A DNA stretch of 64,000 bases from Betaproteobacteria bacterium (GTDB taxonomy: Bacteria; Pseudomonadota; Gammaproteobacteria; Burkholderiales; Rhodocyclaceae), in assembly GCA_012026885.1 (NCBI GenBank), contig VEPL01000025.1:358595-422594 (forward strand). Reading direction: 5' to 3'. Of this stretch, positions 1-11,218 are shown in pieces. The notes under the pieces were generated by a model. That model was not told where the DNA came from. It did no database searches and was given only the letters and a program-made list of their open reading frames with translations. Every line of letters starts with the position of its first letter. Position 1 is the first letter of the stretch. A program made the position numbers and the translations under genes.

Positions 1-1
1 C

Positions 2-955
2 GGTTGCAATGCGGAGGATTTCGAGTCGGCCGCCAACTACGCTGCCGGTCTGGTCATCCGCGACCTGCCGCGCCGTGCGTCGAACTGGCGCTGCGAGGAC
101 GATCTCGGCGACTATCTGCGGAAGCACGGTATCGTCGCCATCGCCGGCATCGACACCCGCAAGCTGACCCGCATCCTGCGCGAGAAGGGCGCGCAGGCCG
201 GCTGCATCCTCGCTGGCGATGCCGACGAGGCGAAGGCGCTGGCGATGGCAAGGGCTTTTCCGGGACTGGCCGGCATGGATCTGGCGAAGGTCGTTTCGGT
301 TACGGAGGGGTATTCCTGGACGCAGGCCGAATGGAGCCTCCAGGGCTACAAGGAAGCCGGCGAGTCGCGCTTTCACGTCGTGGCCTACGATTTCGGGGTC
401 AAGCGCAATATCCTGCGCATGCTGGCCGAACGCGGCGTCAAGCTGACGGTGGTGCCGGCGCAGACGCCGGCGGCCGACGTTCTGGCATTGAAGCCGGACG
501 GCGTCTTCCTGTCCAATGGCCCGGGCGACCCGGAGCCCTGCGATTACGCGATCGCGGCGATCCGCGAGTTCCTCGACCGCGGTGTGCCGACCTTCGGCAT
601 CTGCCTTGGCCACCAGTTGCTGGCCCTGGCCTCCGGTGCCCGGACGCTGAAAATGAAGTTCGGCCATCACGGTGCCAACCACCCGGTCAAGGACATGGAT
701 ACGGGCCAGGTGCTGATCACCAGCCAGAACCACGGTTTCGCGGTCGACGCCGATTCGCTGCCGAAAAACCTGCGCGCCACCCATGTCTCGTTGTTCGACG
801 GTTCCCTGCAGGGCATCGCGCGGACCGACGTCCCGGCCTTCTCCTTCCAGGGGCATCCGGAAGCGAGCCCGGGGCCGCACGACGTCGCCTATCTTTTCGA
901 CCGCTTCCTCGACACCATGACCCGCGGCGTCGCCGCCCTGCAAACGGCGCAATAA
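2..955 (+). CDS. carA: Carbamoyl-phosphate synthase small chain (5' end missing)
   Basis: The reading frame is open from the first bases and encodes the last 317 residues of the glutaminase subunit, which feeds ammonia from glutamine to CarB for arginine and pyrimidine synthesis. The visible start, [10 protein letters not shown], falls roughly 55 residues into the usual ~380-residue protein. The class I glutamine amidotransferase half is intact: the nucleophile elbow GICLGHQ (the cysteine near 602) and the GHPEASPG histidine/glutamate pair near 853. It is followed 11 nt later by carB, the standard operon. The start codon and any arginine- or pyrimidine-responsive leader lie outside the window. 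Confidence 0.97.
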   Translation, partial: GCNAEDFESAANYAAGLVIRDLPRRASNWRCEDDLGDYLRKHGIVAIAGIDTRKLTRILREKGAQAGCILAGDADEAKALAMARAFPGLAGMDLAKVVSVTEGYSWTQAEWSLQGYKEAGESRFHVVAYDFGVKRNILRMLAERGVKLTVVPAQTPAADVLALKPDGVFLSNGPGDPEPCDYAIAAIREFLDRGVPTFGICLGHQLLALASGARTLKMKFGHHGANHPVKDMDTGQVLITSQNHGFAVDADSLPKNLRATHVSLFDGSLQGIARTDVPAFSFQGHPEASPGPHDVAYLFDRFLDTMTRGVAALQTAQ

Positions 956-966
956 GCGAGAACAAC

Positions 967-3900
967 ATGCCGAAACGTACAGACATACAGAGCATCCTCA
1001 TCATCGGTGCCGGCCCGATCGTCATCGGTCAGGCCTGCGAATTCGACTATTCCGGCGCCCAGGCCTGCAAGGCGTTGCGCGAGGAGGGTTATCGGGTCGT
1101 CCTCGTGAACTCCAATCCGGCGACCATCATGACCGACCCGGAAATGGCCGACGTCACCTACATCGAGCCGATTACCTGGCAAGTGGTGGCCAAGATCATC
1201 GAGAAGGAGCGCCCGGACGCGCTGCTGCCCACCATGGGTGGCCAGACGGCGCTCAACTGCGCGCTCGACCTCGACCGCGAGGGCGTCCTTGCCAAGTTCG
1301 GTGTCGAGCTGATCGGTGCATCGAAGGAAGCCATCGATAAGGCCGAGGACCGCGAGAAGTTCAAGCAGGCGATGACCCGCATCGGGCTCGGCTCGGCCCG
1401 CTCGGCCATTGCCCATTCGATGGAGGAAGCCTACCAGGTGCAGGCCATGGTCGGATTCCCGACCATCATCCGCCCGTCGTTCACGCTGGGCGGCTCGGGC
1501 GGCGGCATCGCCTACAACATGGAAGAGTTCGAGACCATCTGCAAGCGCGGTCTCGAGGCCTCGCCGACGCACGAGCTCCTGATCGAGGAGTCACTGCTCG
1601 GCTGGAAGGAATACGAGATGGAAGTCGTCCGCGACCGCGCGGACAACTGCATCATCGTCTGCTCGATCGAAAACCTCGATCCGATGGGCGTGCATACCGG
1701 CGACTCGATCACCGTCGCCCCGGCGCAGACGCTGACCGACAAGGAATACCAGCTGCTGCGCAACGCCTCCATCGCCGTGCTGCGCGAGATCGGCGTCGAT
1801 ACCGGCGGTTCCAACGTTCAGTTCTCGATCAATCCCAAGGACGGTCGCTGCATCGTCATCGAGATGAACCCGCGCGTCTCGCGTTCGTCTGCGCTGGCCT
1901 CCAAGGCCACCGGCTTTCCGATCGCCAAGATCGCTGCCAAGCTGGCCGTCGGCTACACGCTCGACGAACTGGCCAACGATATTACCGGCGGCAAGACGCC
2001 GGCCTCGTTCGAGCCGTCCATCGACTACGTCGTGACCAAGGTTCCGCGCTTCGCCTTCGAAAAGTTCCCGCAGGCCGATTCCACACTGACCACGCAGATG
2101 AAGTCGGTCGGCGAAGTGATGGCCATGGGCCGCACCTTCCAGGAATCGCTGCAGAAGGCCCTGCGTGGACTCGAAGTCGGCGTCGATGGCTTCAACCTGA
2201 AGTCGGTCGATCCGGAAGCCATCGACGAACAACTGGCCCGCCCGTCGCCGGATCGCCTCTGGTATGTCGCCGATGCCTTCGGCGTCGGCATGAGCGTCGA
2301 GAAGGTGTTCGAGCTGACCAAGATCGATCCGTGGTTCCTCGTCCAGATCAAGGAGATCGTCGATCTCGAACTGGCCGTGGAAAAGCGCGAATTTTCGTCG
2401 TTGACAGCGGAAGAGCTGCGTTTCCTCAAGAAAAAGGGATTCTCCGACCGGCGTCTGGCTTACCTGCTGAAAACCAGCGAGGCCGAGTTCCGCAGGCGTC
2501 GCCACGAACTGGACGTGCGCCCGGTGTACAAGCGCGTCGATACCTGCGCCGCCGAATTCTCGACCAACACCGCCTACATGTATTCGACCTACGAGGACGA
2601 GTGCGAGGCCAACCCGACCGACAAGAAGAAGATCATGGTGCTGGGCGGCGGTCCGAACCGCATCGGCCAGGGTATCGAGTTCGACTACTGCTGCGTGCAT
2701 GCGGCGATGGCGATGCGCGAGGACGGTTACGAGACCATCATGGTCAACTGCAACCCGGAGACCGTCTCCACCGACTACGACACCTCCGATCGTCTCTACT
2801 TCGAGCCGCTGACGCTGGAAGACGTGCTGGAGATCTGCGCGATCGAAAAGCCGGAGGGCGTCATCGTCCAGTACGGCGGCCAGACCCCGCTGAAGCTGGC
2901 GCTGGCCCTCGAAGCCAACGGCGTGCCCATCATCGGCACGACGCCGGAATCGATCGACATCGCCGAAGACCGCGAGCGCTTCCAGAAGCTGCTGCACGAT
3001 CTCGGCCTCAAGCAGCCGCCGAATCGCACCGCCCGTACCGAAGAGGATGCGTTGCGCCTCGCGCAGGAAATCGGCTACCCGCTGGTGGTTCGCCCGTCCT
3101 ACGTGCTCGGTGGCCGCGCCATGGAAATCGTCCATGAGCAGAAGGATCTCGAGCGCTACATGCGCGAAGCGGTCAAGGTCTCCAACGATTCGCCGGTGTT
3201 GCTCGACCGCTTCCTCAACGATGCCGTCGAGTGCGACGTCGATGCCCTGTCCGATGGCGATGAAGTGCTCATCGGTGGCGTCATGGAGCACATCGAGCAG
3301 GCCGGGGTGCACTCCGGCGATTCGGCCTGCTCGCTGCCCCCCTATTCCCTGTCGCCTTCGGTTCAGGACGAGTTGCGCCGCCAGACGCGGCTGATGGCCA
3401 GGGCGCTGAATGTCTGCGGCCTGATGAACGTGCAGTTCGCGATCAAGGACAACGATGTCTATGTGCTGGAAGTGAATCCGCGCGCATCACGCACCGTGCC
3501 CTACGTTTCCAAGGCGACAGGCCTGCAGCTGGCCAAGATCGCTGCGCGCTGCATGTCCGGCAAGAGCCTGCGGGCGCAAGGCGTCACGCGGGAAGTGATT
3601 CCGCCCTATTTCTCGGTCAAGGAAGCCGTCTTCCCCTTCGTCAAGTTCCCCGGGGTCGACACGATTCTGGGACCGGAAATGAAGTCCACCGGCGAAGTCA
3701 TGGGGGTCGGCGCCACCTTTGCCGAGGCTTTCGTCAAGTCGCAGCTCGCGGCCGGAGTCAGGCTGCCGAGGTCGGGCAAGGTCTTCCTGTCGGTCAAGGA
3801 CAGCGACAAGGCCAAGGCGATCGAGGTCGCGCGCCACCTGCACCAAGCCGGATTCCACCTGGTCGCCACGCGCGGTACGGCGAAGGCGATCGAAGCGGCT

Positions 3901-4173
3901 GGGTTGCCGGTACAGGCAGTGAACAAGGTCACCGAAGGGCGGCCGCACATCGTCGACATGATCAAGAACAACGAGATTGCGCTGATTATCAATACTGTCG
4001 AGGAAAAGCGCGGCGCCATCAACGATTCCCGTTCCATCCGTACCACCGGCCTGCAGGCGCGGGTGACGATGTATACGACGATCTGGGGTGCGGAGGCTGC
4101 CGCCGAGGGTATCCGGCATCTGGGCGAGCTGGTGGTGTACCCGATCCAGGCGCTGCACGCGCAGCTTCACTGA
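967..4173 (+). CDS. carB: Carbamoyl-phosphate synthase large chain
   Basis: The 1068-residue synthetase subunit makes carbamoyl phosphate from bicarbonate, ammonia and two ATP. The start ATG ([18 protein letters not shown]) lies 11 nt after the carA stop. The frame is open further upstream, but that extension overlaps carA in another frame and is not real. Two homologous ATP-grasp halves are visible (roughly residues 1-400 and 550-930, each beginning with a GGGPN/GAGPI-type loop and containing a VRPS(F/Y)xLGG segment). They are followed by the C-terminal MGS-like allosteric domain. Length and architecture match the family, with no disruption seen. Confidence 0.98.
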   Translation: MPKRTDIQSILIIGAGPIVIGQACEFDYSGAQACKALREEGYRVVLVNSNPATIMTDPEMADVTYIEPITWQVVAKIIEKERPDALLPTMGGQTALNCALDLDREGVLAKFGVELIGASKEAIDKAEDREKFKQAMTRIGLGSARSAIAHSMEEAYQVQAMVGFPTIIRPSFTLGGSGGGIAYNMEEFETICKRGLEASPTHELLIEESLLGWKEYEMEVVRDRADNCIIVCSIENLDPMGVHTGDSITVAPAQTLTDKEYQLLRNASIAVLREIGVDTGGSNVQFSINPKDGRCIVIEMNPRVSRSSALASKATGFPIAKIAAKLAVGYTLDELANDITGGKTPASFEPSIDYVVTKVPRFAFEKFPQADSTLTTQMKSVGEVMAMGRTFQESLQKALRGLEVGVDGFNLKSVDPEAIDEQLARPSPDRLWYVADAFGVGMSVEKVFELTKIDPWFLVQIKEIVDLELAVEKREFSSLTAEELRFLKKKGFSDRRLAYLLKTSEAEFRRRRHELDVRPVYKRVDTCAAEFSTNTAYMYSTYEDECEANPTDKKKIMVLGGGPNRIGQGIEFDYCCVHAAMAMREDGYETIMVNCNPETVSTDYDTSDRLYFEPLTLEDVLEICAIEKPEGVIVQYGGQTPLKLALALEANGVPIIGTTPESIDIAEDRERFQKLLHDLGLKQPPNRTARTEEDALRLAQEIGYPLVVRPSYVLGGRAMEIVHEQKDLERYMREAVKVSNDSPVLLDRFLNDAVECDVDALSDGDEVLIGGVMEHIEQAGVHSGDSACSLPPYSLSPSVQDELRRQTRLMARALNVCGLMNVQFAIKDNDVYVLEVNPRASRTVPYVSKATGLQLAKIAARCMSGKSLRAQGVTREVIPPYFSVKEAVFPFVKFPGVDTILGPEMKSTGEVMGVGATFAEAFVKSQLAAGVRLPRSGKVFLSVKDSDKAKAIEVARHLHQAGFHLVATRGTAKAIEAAGLPVQAVNKVTEGRPHIVDMIKNNEIALIINTVEEKRGAINDSRSIRTTGLQARVTMYTTIWGAEAAAEGIRHLGELVVYPIQALHAQLH

Positions 4174-4183
4174 AGACTCTCGG

Positions 4184-4218
4184 GGCCGCCGGACGTCCCT
4201 TTATGGACGCCGGCGGCC
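4184..4218 (+). terminator. Hairpin between carB and greA
   Basis: The arms GGCCGCCGGACGTCC (4184-4198) and GGACGCCGGCGGCC (4205-4218) pair with a single unpaired base around a 6-nt loop, just after the carB stop. Only a short T-poor tail (ttgccttt) follows, so this may be a weak terminator or mRNA-stabilising hairpin separating carAB from greA. Confidence 0.55.
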
Positions 4219-4240
4219 TTGCCTTTGCAGAGGGGGAAAC

Positions 4241-4717
4241 ATGAGCAAGATTCCGTTGACCGTGACCGGCGCCGCAAGACTGCGCGAGGAGTTGCACCGG
4301 CTGAAGACCGTCGACCGGCCCAGCGTCGTTGCCGCGATCGCCGAAGCGCGCGCACACGGCGACCTGTCGGAAAATGCCGAATATGATGCGGCCAAGGAGC
4401 GTCAGGGCTTCATCGAAGGGCGCATCCAGGAAGTCGAGGGCAAGTTGTCGAACGCCCAGATCATCGATCCCAAGTTGCTCGATGCCGACGGCCGCTGCGT
4501 TTTCGGCGCCACGGTCGAGATGGAGGATCAGGACAGCGGCGACAGCGTCACTTACCAGATCGTCGGCGAGGACGAGGCCGACATCAAGAGCGGCAAGATT
4601 TCGGTCAACTCTCCCGTCGCCCGGGCACTGATCGGCAAGTATGCGGGCGATATCGCCCAGGTGCAGGCGCCCGGAGGCCTGCGCGAATACGAGATCATCG
4701 ACGTCCGCTACGAGTAG
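4241..4717 (+). CDS. greA: Transcription elongation factor GreA
   Basis: This 158-residue protein binds the RNA polymerase secondary channel and stimulates cleavage of backtracked transcripts. The N-terminal coiled coil carries the [14 protein letters not shown] segment with the acidic tip typical of Gre factors, followed by the C-terminal FKBP-like domain. Length equals that of the E. coli protein. A purine-rich ribosome site (agaggggg) lies 4 nt before the ATG. The preceding hairpin suggests expression partly independent of carAB; the membrane protein gene follows 3 nt after the stop. Confidence 0.97.
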   Translation: MSKIPLTVTGAARLREELHRLKTVDRPSVVAAIAEARAHGDLSENAEYDAAKERQGFIEGRIQEVEGKLSNAQIIDPKLLDADGRCVFGATVEMEDQDSGDSVTYQIVGEDEADIKSGKISVNSPVARALIGKYAGDIAQVQAPGGLREYEIIDVRYE

Positions 4718-4720
4718 ATC

Positions 4721-5182
4721 ATGCGACGCATCGCCGAGGCGTTCTACCTGGTTGCGATCACGCTATGGGTCGGCAGCCTGTGGACGACCGGGTACCTCAC
4801 CGCGCCCGTCCTTTTCTCGAGCCTCGGCGACCGCCAACTGGCGGGCATGCTGGCGGGAAAATTGTTTGCCCTGGGCGGCTGGATCGGCCTGGGATGTGCC
4901 GCCTACCTCGCCATTTTCCTCATCGGACGCTGGGGCGGTCAGGTCTGGCGGCGGTCGGTATTCTGGCTGGTAGTTCTGATGGTGCTCCTCGCCGCCGCGA
5001 GCCAGTTCGGCATCCAGCCGCTAATGGCCCAGCTGAAGGCCGATGCCTTGCCGCGCGGCGTGATGGATAGCGTGCTGCGCGACCGCTTTGCAACCTGGCA
5101 CGGCATTTCGAGCGGGCTTTACCTCGTGCAAAGCCTGATCGGATTGTGGCTCGTCGCCTGGTGCGGCCGCGGGCTGCGTTGA
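4721..5182 (+). CDS. DUF4149 integral membrane protein
   Basis: A 153-residue protein with four predicted membrane helices (around residues 7-27, 45-70, 78-100 and 128-148). The opening AEAFYLVAITLWVGSLWTTGYLTAPVLF resembles the DUF4149/TMEM205-like family often found beside greA in beta-proteobacteria. The function is not established. It starts 3 nt after greA, so the two are probably co-transcribed. It ends directly against the stop of the convergent yhbY gene with no spacer. Confidence 0.8.
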   Translation: MRRIAEAFYLVAITLWVGSLWTTGYLTAPVLFSSLGDRQLAGMLAGKLFALGGWIGLGCAAYLAIFLIGRWGGQVWRRSVFWLVVLMVLLAAASQFGIQPLMAQLKADALPRGVMDSVLRDRFATWHGISSGLYLVQSLIGLWLVAWCGRGLR

Positions 5183-5545
5183 TCAGCCCTGGAAGCTGCG
5201 CTTGGTGCGTCGCGGTGCCTGGGCCGTGTCGCGCGTTTTGGCCTTTTTCGCGGGGTTGACCGCGGCAGGCTCAACGGGTCGGGGGCGATAGACGATCAGG
5301 AGCTTGCCGATCTGTTGCACGGCTGCAGCATCCAGTTCGGCACAAATGCGTTCGAGATAGGCAGCCCGCTCCTCTCGGCTGTCGCCGAAGACGCGGATTT
5401 TGATCAACTCGTGCGCCTTGAGACTCGCGTCGATTTCGCGGAGAACCGCATCGGTGAGCCCGTTTTCGGCGATGGCGACGACCGGATGGAGGGGATGGGC
5501 GCGGGCGCGCAGGTCGCGGCGCGCAGCAGGTGATAATGGAAGCAT
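5183..5545 (-). CDS. yhbY: YhbY-type CRM-domain RNA-binding protein
   Basis: A 120-residue protein whose first ~95 residues form a CRM domain ([20 protein letters not shown], then [10 protein letters not shown]), the fold that in E. coli YhbY associates with pre-50S ribosomes. A basic, alanine/proline-rich tail of about 25 residues ([17 protein letters not shown]) extends past the domain and may add RNA contacts. It is divergent from rlmE with only 31 nt between the two starts. An AT-rich TAAAAT at 5567-5572 on the minus strand could be its -10 element. Confidence 0.93.
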   Translation of the reverse strand: MLPLSPAARRDLRARAHPLHPVVAIAENGLTDAVLREIDASLKAHELIKIRVFGDSREERAAYLERICAELDAAAVQQIGKLLIVYRPRPVEPAAVNPAKKAKTRDTAQAPRRTKRSFQG

Positions 5546-5576
5546 CGAAAACCTTTCAAAAACCGGATTTTACCGA

Positions 5577-6194
5577 ATGAAGCGGACCCGAACCAGCAAA
5601 GCCTGGATGCAGGAGCATGTCAACGATCCTTTCGTGCAGCGCGCGAAAAAGGAAGGCTGGCGTTCGCGCGCGGCCTTCAAGCTGATCGAGATCGATGATC
5701 GCGAGCGCCTGCTCCGGCACGGCGAGACCGTCGTCGACCTCGGCGCGACTCCCGGCGGATGGTCGCAGGTGGCGGCACGCCGGGTGGGTAACGGCGGACT
5801 GGTTGTCGCCCTTGACCTGCTCGACATGGAGCCGATTCACGGGGTCACCTTCATCCAGGGGGATTTTCGCGAAGACGACGTGCTCAAGCGCCTGGAGGAA
5901 GTCCTCGGCGAGCGCCGGGTGGGTCTTGTAATGTCGGACATGGCCCCCAATATGTCGGGTGTACCGCTGGTCGACCAAGCGCGCGTGATGCAACTGGCTG
6001 AGTTGGGGCTCGATTTTTCGCGCTCCCGTCTGAAACCCGACGGGGCGTTTCTGGTCAAAGTATTTCAGGGAAGCGACTATGACGCTTTCCTGCGCGCCAT
6101 GCGCGAGGTGTTCCGGAAGGTCGTCGTGCGCAAGCCCGAAGCGTCGCGAGACCGCAGTGCCGAGTTGTACCTGCTGGGTCGCGCATTGCGCTGA
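5577..6194 (+). CDS. rlmE: 23S rRNA 2'-O-ribose U2552 methyltransferase
   Basis: A 205-residue RrmJ/FtsJ methyltransferase that modifies U2552 of 23S rRNA late in 50S assembly. The SAM loop [15 protein letters not shown] is present. All four members of the K-D-K-E catalytic tetrad can be seen: Lys in AAFKLIEID, Asp in MSDMAPN, Lys in FLVKVFQG, and Glu in SAELYLL. The ATG at 5577 gives the family length; an upstream in-frame extension would run into the divergent yhbY start. It is followed by ftsH, as in enterobacteria. Confidence 0.96.
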   Translation: MKRTRTSKAWMQEHVNDPFVQRAKKEGWRSRAAFKLIEIDDRERLLRHGETVVDLGATPGGWSQVAARRVGNGGLVVALDLLDMEPIHGVTFIQGDFREDDVLKRLEEVLGERRVGLVMSDMAPNMSGVPLVDQARVMQLAELGLDFSRSRLKPDGAFLVKVFQGSDYDAFLRAMREVFRKVVVRKPEASRDRSAELYLLGRALR

Positions 6195-6248
6195 CAGATT
6201 GTTTAGAATGGCGTCCTCGCTGCTCGACGCCGCAAAAGGAGTTCAAGC

Positions 6249-8129
6249 TTGAACAACATGTTCAAAAACCTCGCCATCTGGCTCGTCATCGGCCTCGTGC
6301 TGATGACCGTCTTCAACCAGTTCAACGGGCGCCAGGCACCGACGGGGTCGATTGAGTACTCCCAGTTCATCGAGGAAGTGAAGCAGGGCAGGATCGCCAA
6401 GGTGGTCATCGAGGGGCGTACCCTCAAGGCGACGACGACGGAGGGCAAGCGCATCACGTCCTACGCGCCGCCCGACCTGTGGCTGGTCTCCGACCTCCTC
6501 AAGAATGGCGTCAAGATCGAGGCGAAGCCGGAAGAAGAGCCTTCCTTCCTGATGAACATCTTCGTCAGCTGGTTCCCGATGTTGCTGCTAATCGGCGTCT
6601 GGGTTTTCTTCATGCGCCAGATGCAGGGTGGCGGTCGCGGTGGCGCCTTCTCCTTCGGCAAGTCGCGTGCCCGCATGATGGACGAGGCGCAGAACAACAT
6701 CACCTTCGTCGATGTCGCCGGATGCGACGAGGCCAAGGAGGAAGTCCAGGAACTCGTAGACTTCCTGCGTGATCCGTCCAAGTTCCAGAAACTTGGCGGC
6801 CGCATCCCCAAGGGCGTGCTGATGGTCGGCAACCCCGGCACCGGCAAGACCCTGCTCGCCAAGGCCATTGCCGGCGAGGCCAAGGTGCCGTTCTTCAGCA
6901 TTTCCGGTTCCGATTTCGTCGAGATGTTCGTCGGCGTCGGTGCCGCGCGCGTCCGCGACATGTTCGAGAACGCCAAGAAGCATGCGCCGTGCATCATCTT
7001 CATCGACGAAATCGATGCGGTGGGCCGCCATCGCGGCGCCGGCCTCGGTGGCGGCAACGACGAACGCGAGCAGACGCTGAACCAGTTGCTGGTCGAGATG
7101 GACGGCTTCGAGGGCCACGCCGGCATCATCGTCATCGCCGCGACCAACCGTCCGGACATCCTCGACCCGGCGCTCTTGCGCCCGGGCCGCTTCGACCGCC
7201 AGGTCGTCGTGCCGCTGCCGGATATCCGTGGCCGAGAGGAAATCCTCAAGGTGCACATGCGCAAGGTGCCGATCGCCGGCGACGTCAAGGCCGACGTGAT
7301 CGCCCGCGGCACGCCCGGCTTCTCGGGCGCCGACCTGGCCAATCTGGTCAATGAGGCCGCCCTGTTCGCCGCCCGTCGCAACAAGCGCCTGGTCGACATG
7401 GACGATTTCGAGATGGCCAAGGACAAGATCATGATGGGCGCCGAGCGCCGCAGCATGGTCATGACCGAGGAAGAGAAGATGAACACGGCCTACCACGAGT
7501 CGGGTCATGCCGTGGTCGCCAAGCTGGTGCCCAAGTCCGACCCGGTGCACAAGGTCACCATCATCCCGCGCGGCCGGGCGCTGGGGCTGACCATGCAGCT
7601 GCCGGAGCAGGATCGCTACGCGTACGACCGCCAGTACCTGATGAGCAGGATTGCGGTGCTGTTCGGCGGACGCATCGCCGAAGAACTGTTCATGAACCAG
7701 ATGACCACCGGTGCCTCGAACGACTTCGAGCGGGCAACGGCGATGGCGCGCGACATGGTCACCCGCTACGGCATGTCGGATCTCGGCGTCATGGTCTATG
7801 GCGAGAACGAGGGCGAGGTCTTCCTGGGGCGCTCGGTCACGCAGCACAAGAACGTTTCGGAAGCGACGATGCAGAAGGTCGATTCCGAGATCCGCCGCAT
7901 CATCGACCAGCAGTACGCGCTGGCCAGGCAACTGCTGGAGGACAACCGCGACAAGGTCGAGGCGATGACCAAGGCCTTGCTCGAGTGGGAGACCATCGAT
8001 GCCGAGCAGATCGACGACATCATGGCCGGCAAGCCGCCGCGGCCGCCCAAGCCGAGCCAGAGTGTGCCGCGCGCCGAGCCGCCGGCGAGTACTTCCGGAC
8101 CCGAACCGAGCGCGCCGGCGACGGCCTGA
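6249..8129 (+). CDS. ftsH: ATP-dependent zinc metalloprotease FtsH
   Basis: A 626-residue membrane-anchored AAA+ protease that degrades misfolded membrane proteins and regulators. Two N-terminal membrane helices (about residues 6-22 and 100-118) flank a periplasmic domain. Walker A is GNPGTGKT, Walker B is IIFIDEID, and the zinc site is HESGH. The likely start is TTG at 6249, because AAGGAG (6236-6241) lies 7 nt before it but 16 nt before the in-frame ATG at 6258. The last ~35 residues are a proline/serine-rich tail. A terminator follows. Confidence 0.97.
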   Translation: MNNMFKNLAIWLVIGLVLMTVFNQFNGRQAPTGSIEYSQFIEEVKQGRIAKVVIEGRTLKATTTEGKRITSYAPPDLWLVSDLLKNGVKIEAKPEEEPSFLMNIFVSWFPMLLLIGVWVFFMRQMQGGGRGGAFSFGKSRARMMDEAQNNITFVDVAGCDEAKEEVQELVDFLRDPSKFQKLGGRIPKGVLMVGNPGTGKTLLAKAIAGEAKVPFFSISGSDFVEMFVGVGAARVRDMFENAKKHAPCIIFIDEIDAVGRHRGAGLGGGNDEREQTLNQLLVEMDGFEGHAGIIVIAATNRPDILDPALLRPGRFDRQVVVPLPDIRGREEILKVHMRKVPIAGDVKADVIARGTPGFSGADLANLVNEAALFAARRNKRLVDMDDFEMAKDKIMMGAERRSMVMTEEEKMNTAYHESGHAVVAKLVPKSDPVHKVTIIPRGRALGLTMQLPEQDRYAYDRQYLMSRIAVLFGGRIAEELFMNQMTTGASNDFERATAMARDMVTRYGMSDLGVMVYGENEGEVFLGRSVTQHKNVSEATMQKVDSEIRRIIDQQYALARQLLEDNRDKVEAMTKALLEWETIDAEQIDDIMAGKPPRPPKPSQSVPRAEPPASTSGPEPSAPATA

Positions 8130-8145
8130 GCAATCCTCCATCTGC

Positions 8146-8172
8146 GGGCCGGGAACTGTTCCCGGCCCTTTT
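8146..8172 (+). terminator. Rho-independent terminator after ftsH
   Basis: Perfect 10-bp arms GGGCCGGGAA (8146-8155) and TTCCCGGCCC (8159-8168) enclose a 3-nt loop and are followed by TTTT. It ends 11 nt before the folP ATG, so folP-glmM either depends on read-through or has a promoter buried in this hairpin region. Confidence 0.85.
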
Positions 8173-8183
8173 CATTGCACGAC

Positions 8184-9020
8184 ATGAAACGCTTGCGTTG
8201 CGCCGGCTACACGCTTGACCTCGGGCGCCCCCTGGTGATGGGCATCGTCAATCTGACCGCCGACTCTTTTTCCGGAGACGGCGTCGGTAGCGATGCCGGC
8301 CGTGCCGTGGCGCATGCCCGCAGCCAGTGGGAGGCGGGGGCCGACCTTCTCGACCTCGGCGCCGAATCATCGCGCCCGGGAGCCCTGCCGATCAGCGCTT
8401 CGGAAGAGTTGCGGCGGCTCCTGCCCGTTCTGGAAGAGGTGTGCCGCTGGGGGGTGCCGGTATCGGTCGATACCTGCAAGCCCGAAGTCATGCAGGCGGC
8501 GCTGGAGGCCGGGGCTGCGATGATCAACGACATCACCGCGCTCGCGGCGCCGGGTGCCCTTGCGCTCGTGGCTGCGAGCGAGTGTGCCGTCTGCCTGATG
8601 CACATGCGCGGCGAGCCGCGCACCATGCAGGAAGCGCCGGTCTATCGCGACGTGGTCGCCGAAGTGCGGACATTCCTGGCGGCGCGGGTCGAGGCGTGCC
8701 GGGCGGCGGGAATCGCCGACGAGCGCATCGTCCTCGATCCCGGCTTCGGTTTCGGTAAGACGCTGGCGCACAATTTGGGGCTTTTTCACGGGTTGACCGC
8801 GACTGGCTGGGATGGCTTGCCACTGCTCGCCGGGGTTTCGCGCAAGTCGATGCTCGGGGCCATTACCGGCCGTCCCGTCGAGGGGCGCCTGGCGGCAAGC
8901 ATCGCGGCGGCGCTGCTCGCCGCACAGAAAGGTGCGAAAATCCTGCGTGTGCACGATGTCGCCGAAACGCGCGACGCGCTGGCGGTCCTGGCGGCCGTCG
9001 AACAGGGGGGCGGAGAATGA
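8184..9020 (+). CDS. folP: Dihydropteroate synthase
   Basis: A 278-residue TIM-barrel enzyme that joins p-aminobenzoate to the pterin pyrophosphate in folate synthesis, the sulfonamide target. Family motifs are visible: [15 protein letters not shown] near the N terminus, [22 protein letters not shown] and [10 protein letters not shown], then SRKSMLG. The pterin loop has Ala-Asp where E. coli has Pro-Asp, a conservative variant. The ATG at 8184 is chosen over an in-frame TTG at 8175 because it gives the normal MKRLRCAG start. No clear Shine-Dalgarno precedes it. Its stop overlaps the glmM ATG (ATGA). Confidence 0.95.
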   Translation: MKRLRCAGYTLDLGRPLVMGIVNLTADSFSGDGVGSDAGRAVAHARSQWEAGADLLDLGAESSRPGALPISASEELRRLLPVLEEVCRWGVPVSVDTCKPEVMQAALEAGAAMINDITALAAPGALALVAASECAVCLMHMRGEPRTMQEAPVYRDVVAEVRTFLAARVEACRAAGIADERIVLDPGFGFGKTLAHNLGLFHGLTATGWDGLPLLAGVSRKSMLGAITGRPVEGRLAASIAAALLAAQKGAKILRVHDVAETRDALAVLAAVEQGGGE

Positions 9021-10372
9021 GCAGGAAATATTTCGGAACCGACGGTGTGCGGGGTCGTGTCGGCGAAGCACCGATTACCCCCGACTTCGTCATGCGCCTC
9101 GGCCATGCTGCAGGCTGCGCCTTGCGCGAGACAACATCGATGCCGCCCGGCGAGCGTCCGTCGGTCCTGATCGGCAAGGACACACGCTTGTCCGGATACA
9201 TGCTCGAATCGGCGCTCGAAGCCGGGTTCTCGGCGGCCGGCGTCGATGTCTGCCTGGTCGGACCCTTGCCGACACCGGCAGTCGCCTACCTGACGCGCGC
9301 CCTGCGCCTGCAGGCGGGCATCGTCATTTCGGCCTCGCACAACCCCTATTACGACAACGGGATCAAGTTCTTCTCGGCGCAGGGGGCCAAGCTCCCGGAC
9401 GAAGTCGAGCGCGCCATCGAGGCCGGCATCGATGCGCCCATGGCTTGCGTTGCCCCGGCCGATCTCGGGCGCGCCCGCCGCATCGACGATGCGCGCGGAC
9501 GCTACATCGAGTTCTGCAAGAGCACTTTCCCGAATGACCTCGACCTGCGCGGCCTGAAGATCGTCGTCGATTGCGCGCACGGTGCCGCCTACCACGTCGC
9601 ACCGGATGTTTTTCACGAACTGGGCGCCGATGTCATCGCCATCGGTGCGCAGCCGAACGGCCTGAACATCAACGACAGGGTTGGCGCCACGGCGCCGAAG
9701 GCGCTCTGCGAAGCGGTCGTGGCGCACGGAGCCGACCTCGGCATCGCGCTCGACGGCGACGCGGACCGCATCCAGATGGTCGATGCCGGCGGCGTGCTCT
9801 ACGACGGTGACCAGCTCCTCTACGCGATCGTTCGCAGCCGCGCGACACGCGGGCCCGTCGCCGGCGTTGTCGGTACGCTGATGACCAATCTGGCGCTCGA
9901 GCATGCGCTCGCCGGGCTTGCCATTCCGTTCCGCCGGGCTGCCGTCGGCGATCGCTACGTGATGGAAATGTTGCGCGAGCACGGTTGGCTTTATGGCGGC
10001 GAGAACTCGGGTCATATCCTCGTGCTCGACCGGCACACCACGGGTGATGGCATTGTTGCAGGCTTGCAGGTGCTTGCCGCGCTGCGTGAAAGCGGCGGCA
10101 CGCTGGGCGATCTTCTCGGCGGTCTGCGGCTGTACCCGCAGACCCTGGTCAACGTTGCCATGGCCAGGGGCTTCCGCTGGCAGGATGATGCGGCCATCCA
10201 GGGTGGGCTGCGGACTGTCGAGGCGCGCATGGCGGGCCGCGGCCGGGTCCTGTTGCGCGCCTCTGGCACGGAGCCCCTGCTGCGAGTCATGGTGGAGGGC
10301 GAGGATGCCGACGACGTCGCGAATGCAGCGGAGGAACTCGCAGGCGTTGTCAGGGCGGCGGTGGCCGGGTAG
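9017..10372 (+). CDS. glmM: Phosphoglucosamine mutase
   Basis: A 451-residue enzyme that converts glucosamine-6-phosphate to glucosamine-1-phosphate for peptidoglycan and lipopolysaccharide synthesis. The phosphoserine loop [16 protein letters not shown], the metal-binding loop DGDADR, the GGENSGH sugar loop and the C-terminal [15 protein letters not shown] phosphate loop are all present. It overlaps folP by 4 nt, indicating translational coupling, and keeps the conserved folP-glmM order. Confidence 0.97.
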   Translation: MSRKYFGTDGVRGRVGEAPITPDFVMRLGHAAGCALRETTSMPPGERPSVLIGKDTRLSGYMLESALEAGFSAAGVDVCLVGPLPTPAVAYLTRALRLQAGIVISASHNPYYDNGIKFFSAQGAKLPDEVERAIEAGIDAPMACVAPADLGRARRIDDARGRYIEFCKSTFPNDLDLRGLKIVVDCAHGAAYHVAPDVFHELGADVIAIGAQPNGLNINDRVGATAPKALCEAVVAHGADLGIALDGDADRIQMVDAGGVLYDGDQLLYAIVRSRATRGPVAGVVGTLMTNLALEHALAGLAIPFRRAAVGDRYVMEMLREHGWLYGGENSGHILVLDRHTTGDGIVAGLQVLAALRESGGTLGDLLGGLRLYPQTLVNVAMARGFRWQDDAAIQGGLRTVEARMAGRGRVLLRASGTEPLLRVMVEGEDADDVANAAEELAGVVRAAVAG

Positions 10373-10390
10373 GGTCCTGGCCGCGGCACA

Positions 10391-10420
10391 TTGACCTGAT
10401 TGGCCTCGAACGACTAAAAT
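10391..10420 (+). promoter_or_regulatory. Sigma70-type promoter for tpiA-secG
   Basis: TTGACC (10391-10396) and TAAAAT (10415-10420) are separated by 18 bp. The predicted start near 10427 gives a short leader to the tpiA ATG. It lies in the only sizeable gap between glmM and tpiA. Confidence 0.65.
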
Positions 10421-10453
10421 CGCAAAGTTTTTGTCCGACGGGGCCTCGGGTCA

Positions 10454-11218
10454 ATGCGCAAGAAGCTGGTCGCTGGAAACTGGAAGATGCACGGCAGTCT
10501 CCGGCAGAACGCGCGGCTGCTCGATGCATTGGTGGCCGGCGCCGGCGGGATGCGTTGCGATATCGCCGTATTTGTACCTTGTCCGTATCTTGCCCAAGCT
10601 CAGCGTGTGCTGTCGGGAACGCCGGTCGCGTGGGGTGGGCAGTCGGTCAGCGAGCACGACGCGGGTGCTTTTACCGGCGAAGTTTCGGCGGCGATGCTTG
10701 GCGATTTCGGTTGCCGTTACGTGCTGGTCGGGCATTCGGAGCGTCGCACGCTCTATGGCGAAGGCGATGACGCGATCGCCAGGAAGTTCGCGGCGGCAAG
10801 GCGCGTCGGTCTCGTGCCGGTGCTCTGCGTTGGTGAAACGCTCGCCGAGCGGCGCGACGGCCAAACCGAAGCCGTGGTATCACGGCAGTTGCAGGCGGTT
10901 GTCGATCATGTCGGCAGCGCCGGGTTGGTCGGTGCGGTCGTCGCCTACGAGCCGGTCTGGGCGATCGGGACGGGAGTGACCGCGACGCCGGGCGAGGCAC
11001 AGGCGGTGCACGCGGCAATCCGTGCGCGCGTCGCGCTGGCCGATGCTGCGCTGGCGGCGGATTTGCGCATTGTCTACGGCGGGAGTGTCAAGCCGCAAAA
11101 TGCGGCGGAGTTGTTCGCCCAGGCGGACATCGACGGTGGTTTGATTGGTGGAGCGGCCCTCGTGGCCGGTGACTTCCTGGCGATCTGCCAGGCGGCGAGC
11201 AAATTAGGAACGGATTGA
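10454..11218 (+). CDS. tpiA: Triosephosphate isomerase
   Basis: A 254-residue glycolytic and gluconeogenic enzyme interconverting dihydroxyacetone phosphate and glyceraldehyde-3-phosphate. The catalytic residues are all in place: Lys in AGNWKMHG, His in LVGHSERR and Glu in AYEPVWAIGTG. The phosphate-binding YGGSVKPQN and GGLIGGAAL segments are also present. Its TGA stop overlaps the secG ATG by one base. Confidence 0.97.
   Translation: MRKKLVAGNWKMHGSLRQNARLLDALVAGAGGMRCDIAVFVPCPYLAQAQRVLSGTPVAWGGQSVSEHDAGAFTGEVSAAMLGDFGCRYVLVGHSERRTLYGEGDDAIARKFAAARRVGLVPVLCVGETLAERRDGQTEAVVSRQLQAVVDHVGSAGLVGAVVAYEPVWAIGTGVTATPGEAQAVHAAIRARVALADAALAADLRIVYGGSVKPQNAAELFAQADIDGGLIGGAALVAGDFLAICQAASKLGTD

Noticed and set aside
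1591..3312. Long minus-strand open frame (573 codons) opposite carB
   Set aside because: It is antisense to intact carB, has no recognisable domain, and its composition is what high-GC codon bias produces on the complementary strand.
8184..9020. Altered pterin loop in FolP (Ala where many have Pro) as a sulfonamide-resistance allele
   Set aside because: The change looks like lineage variation in an otherwise normal chromosomal folP; resistance cannot be inferred from it.
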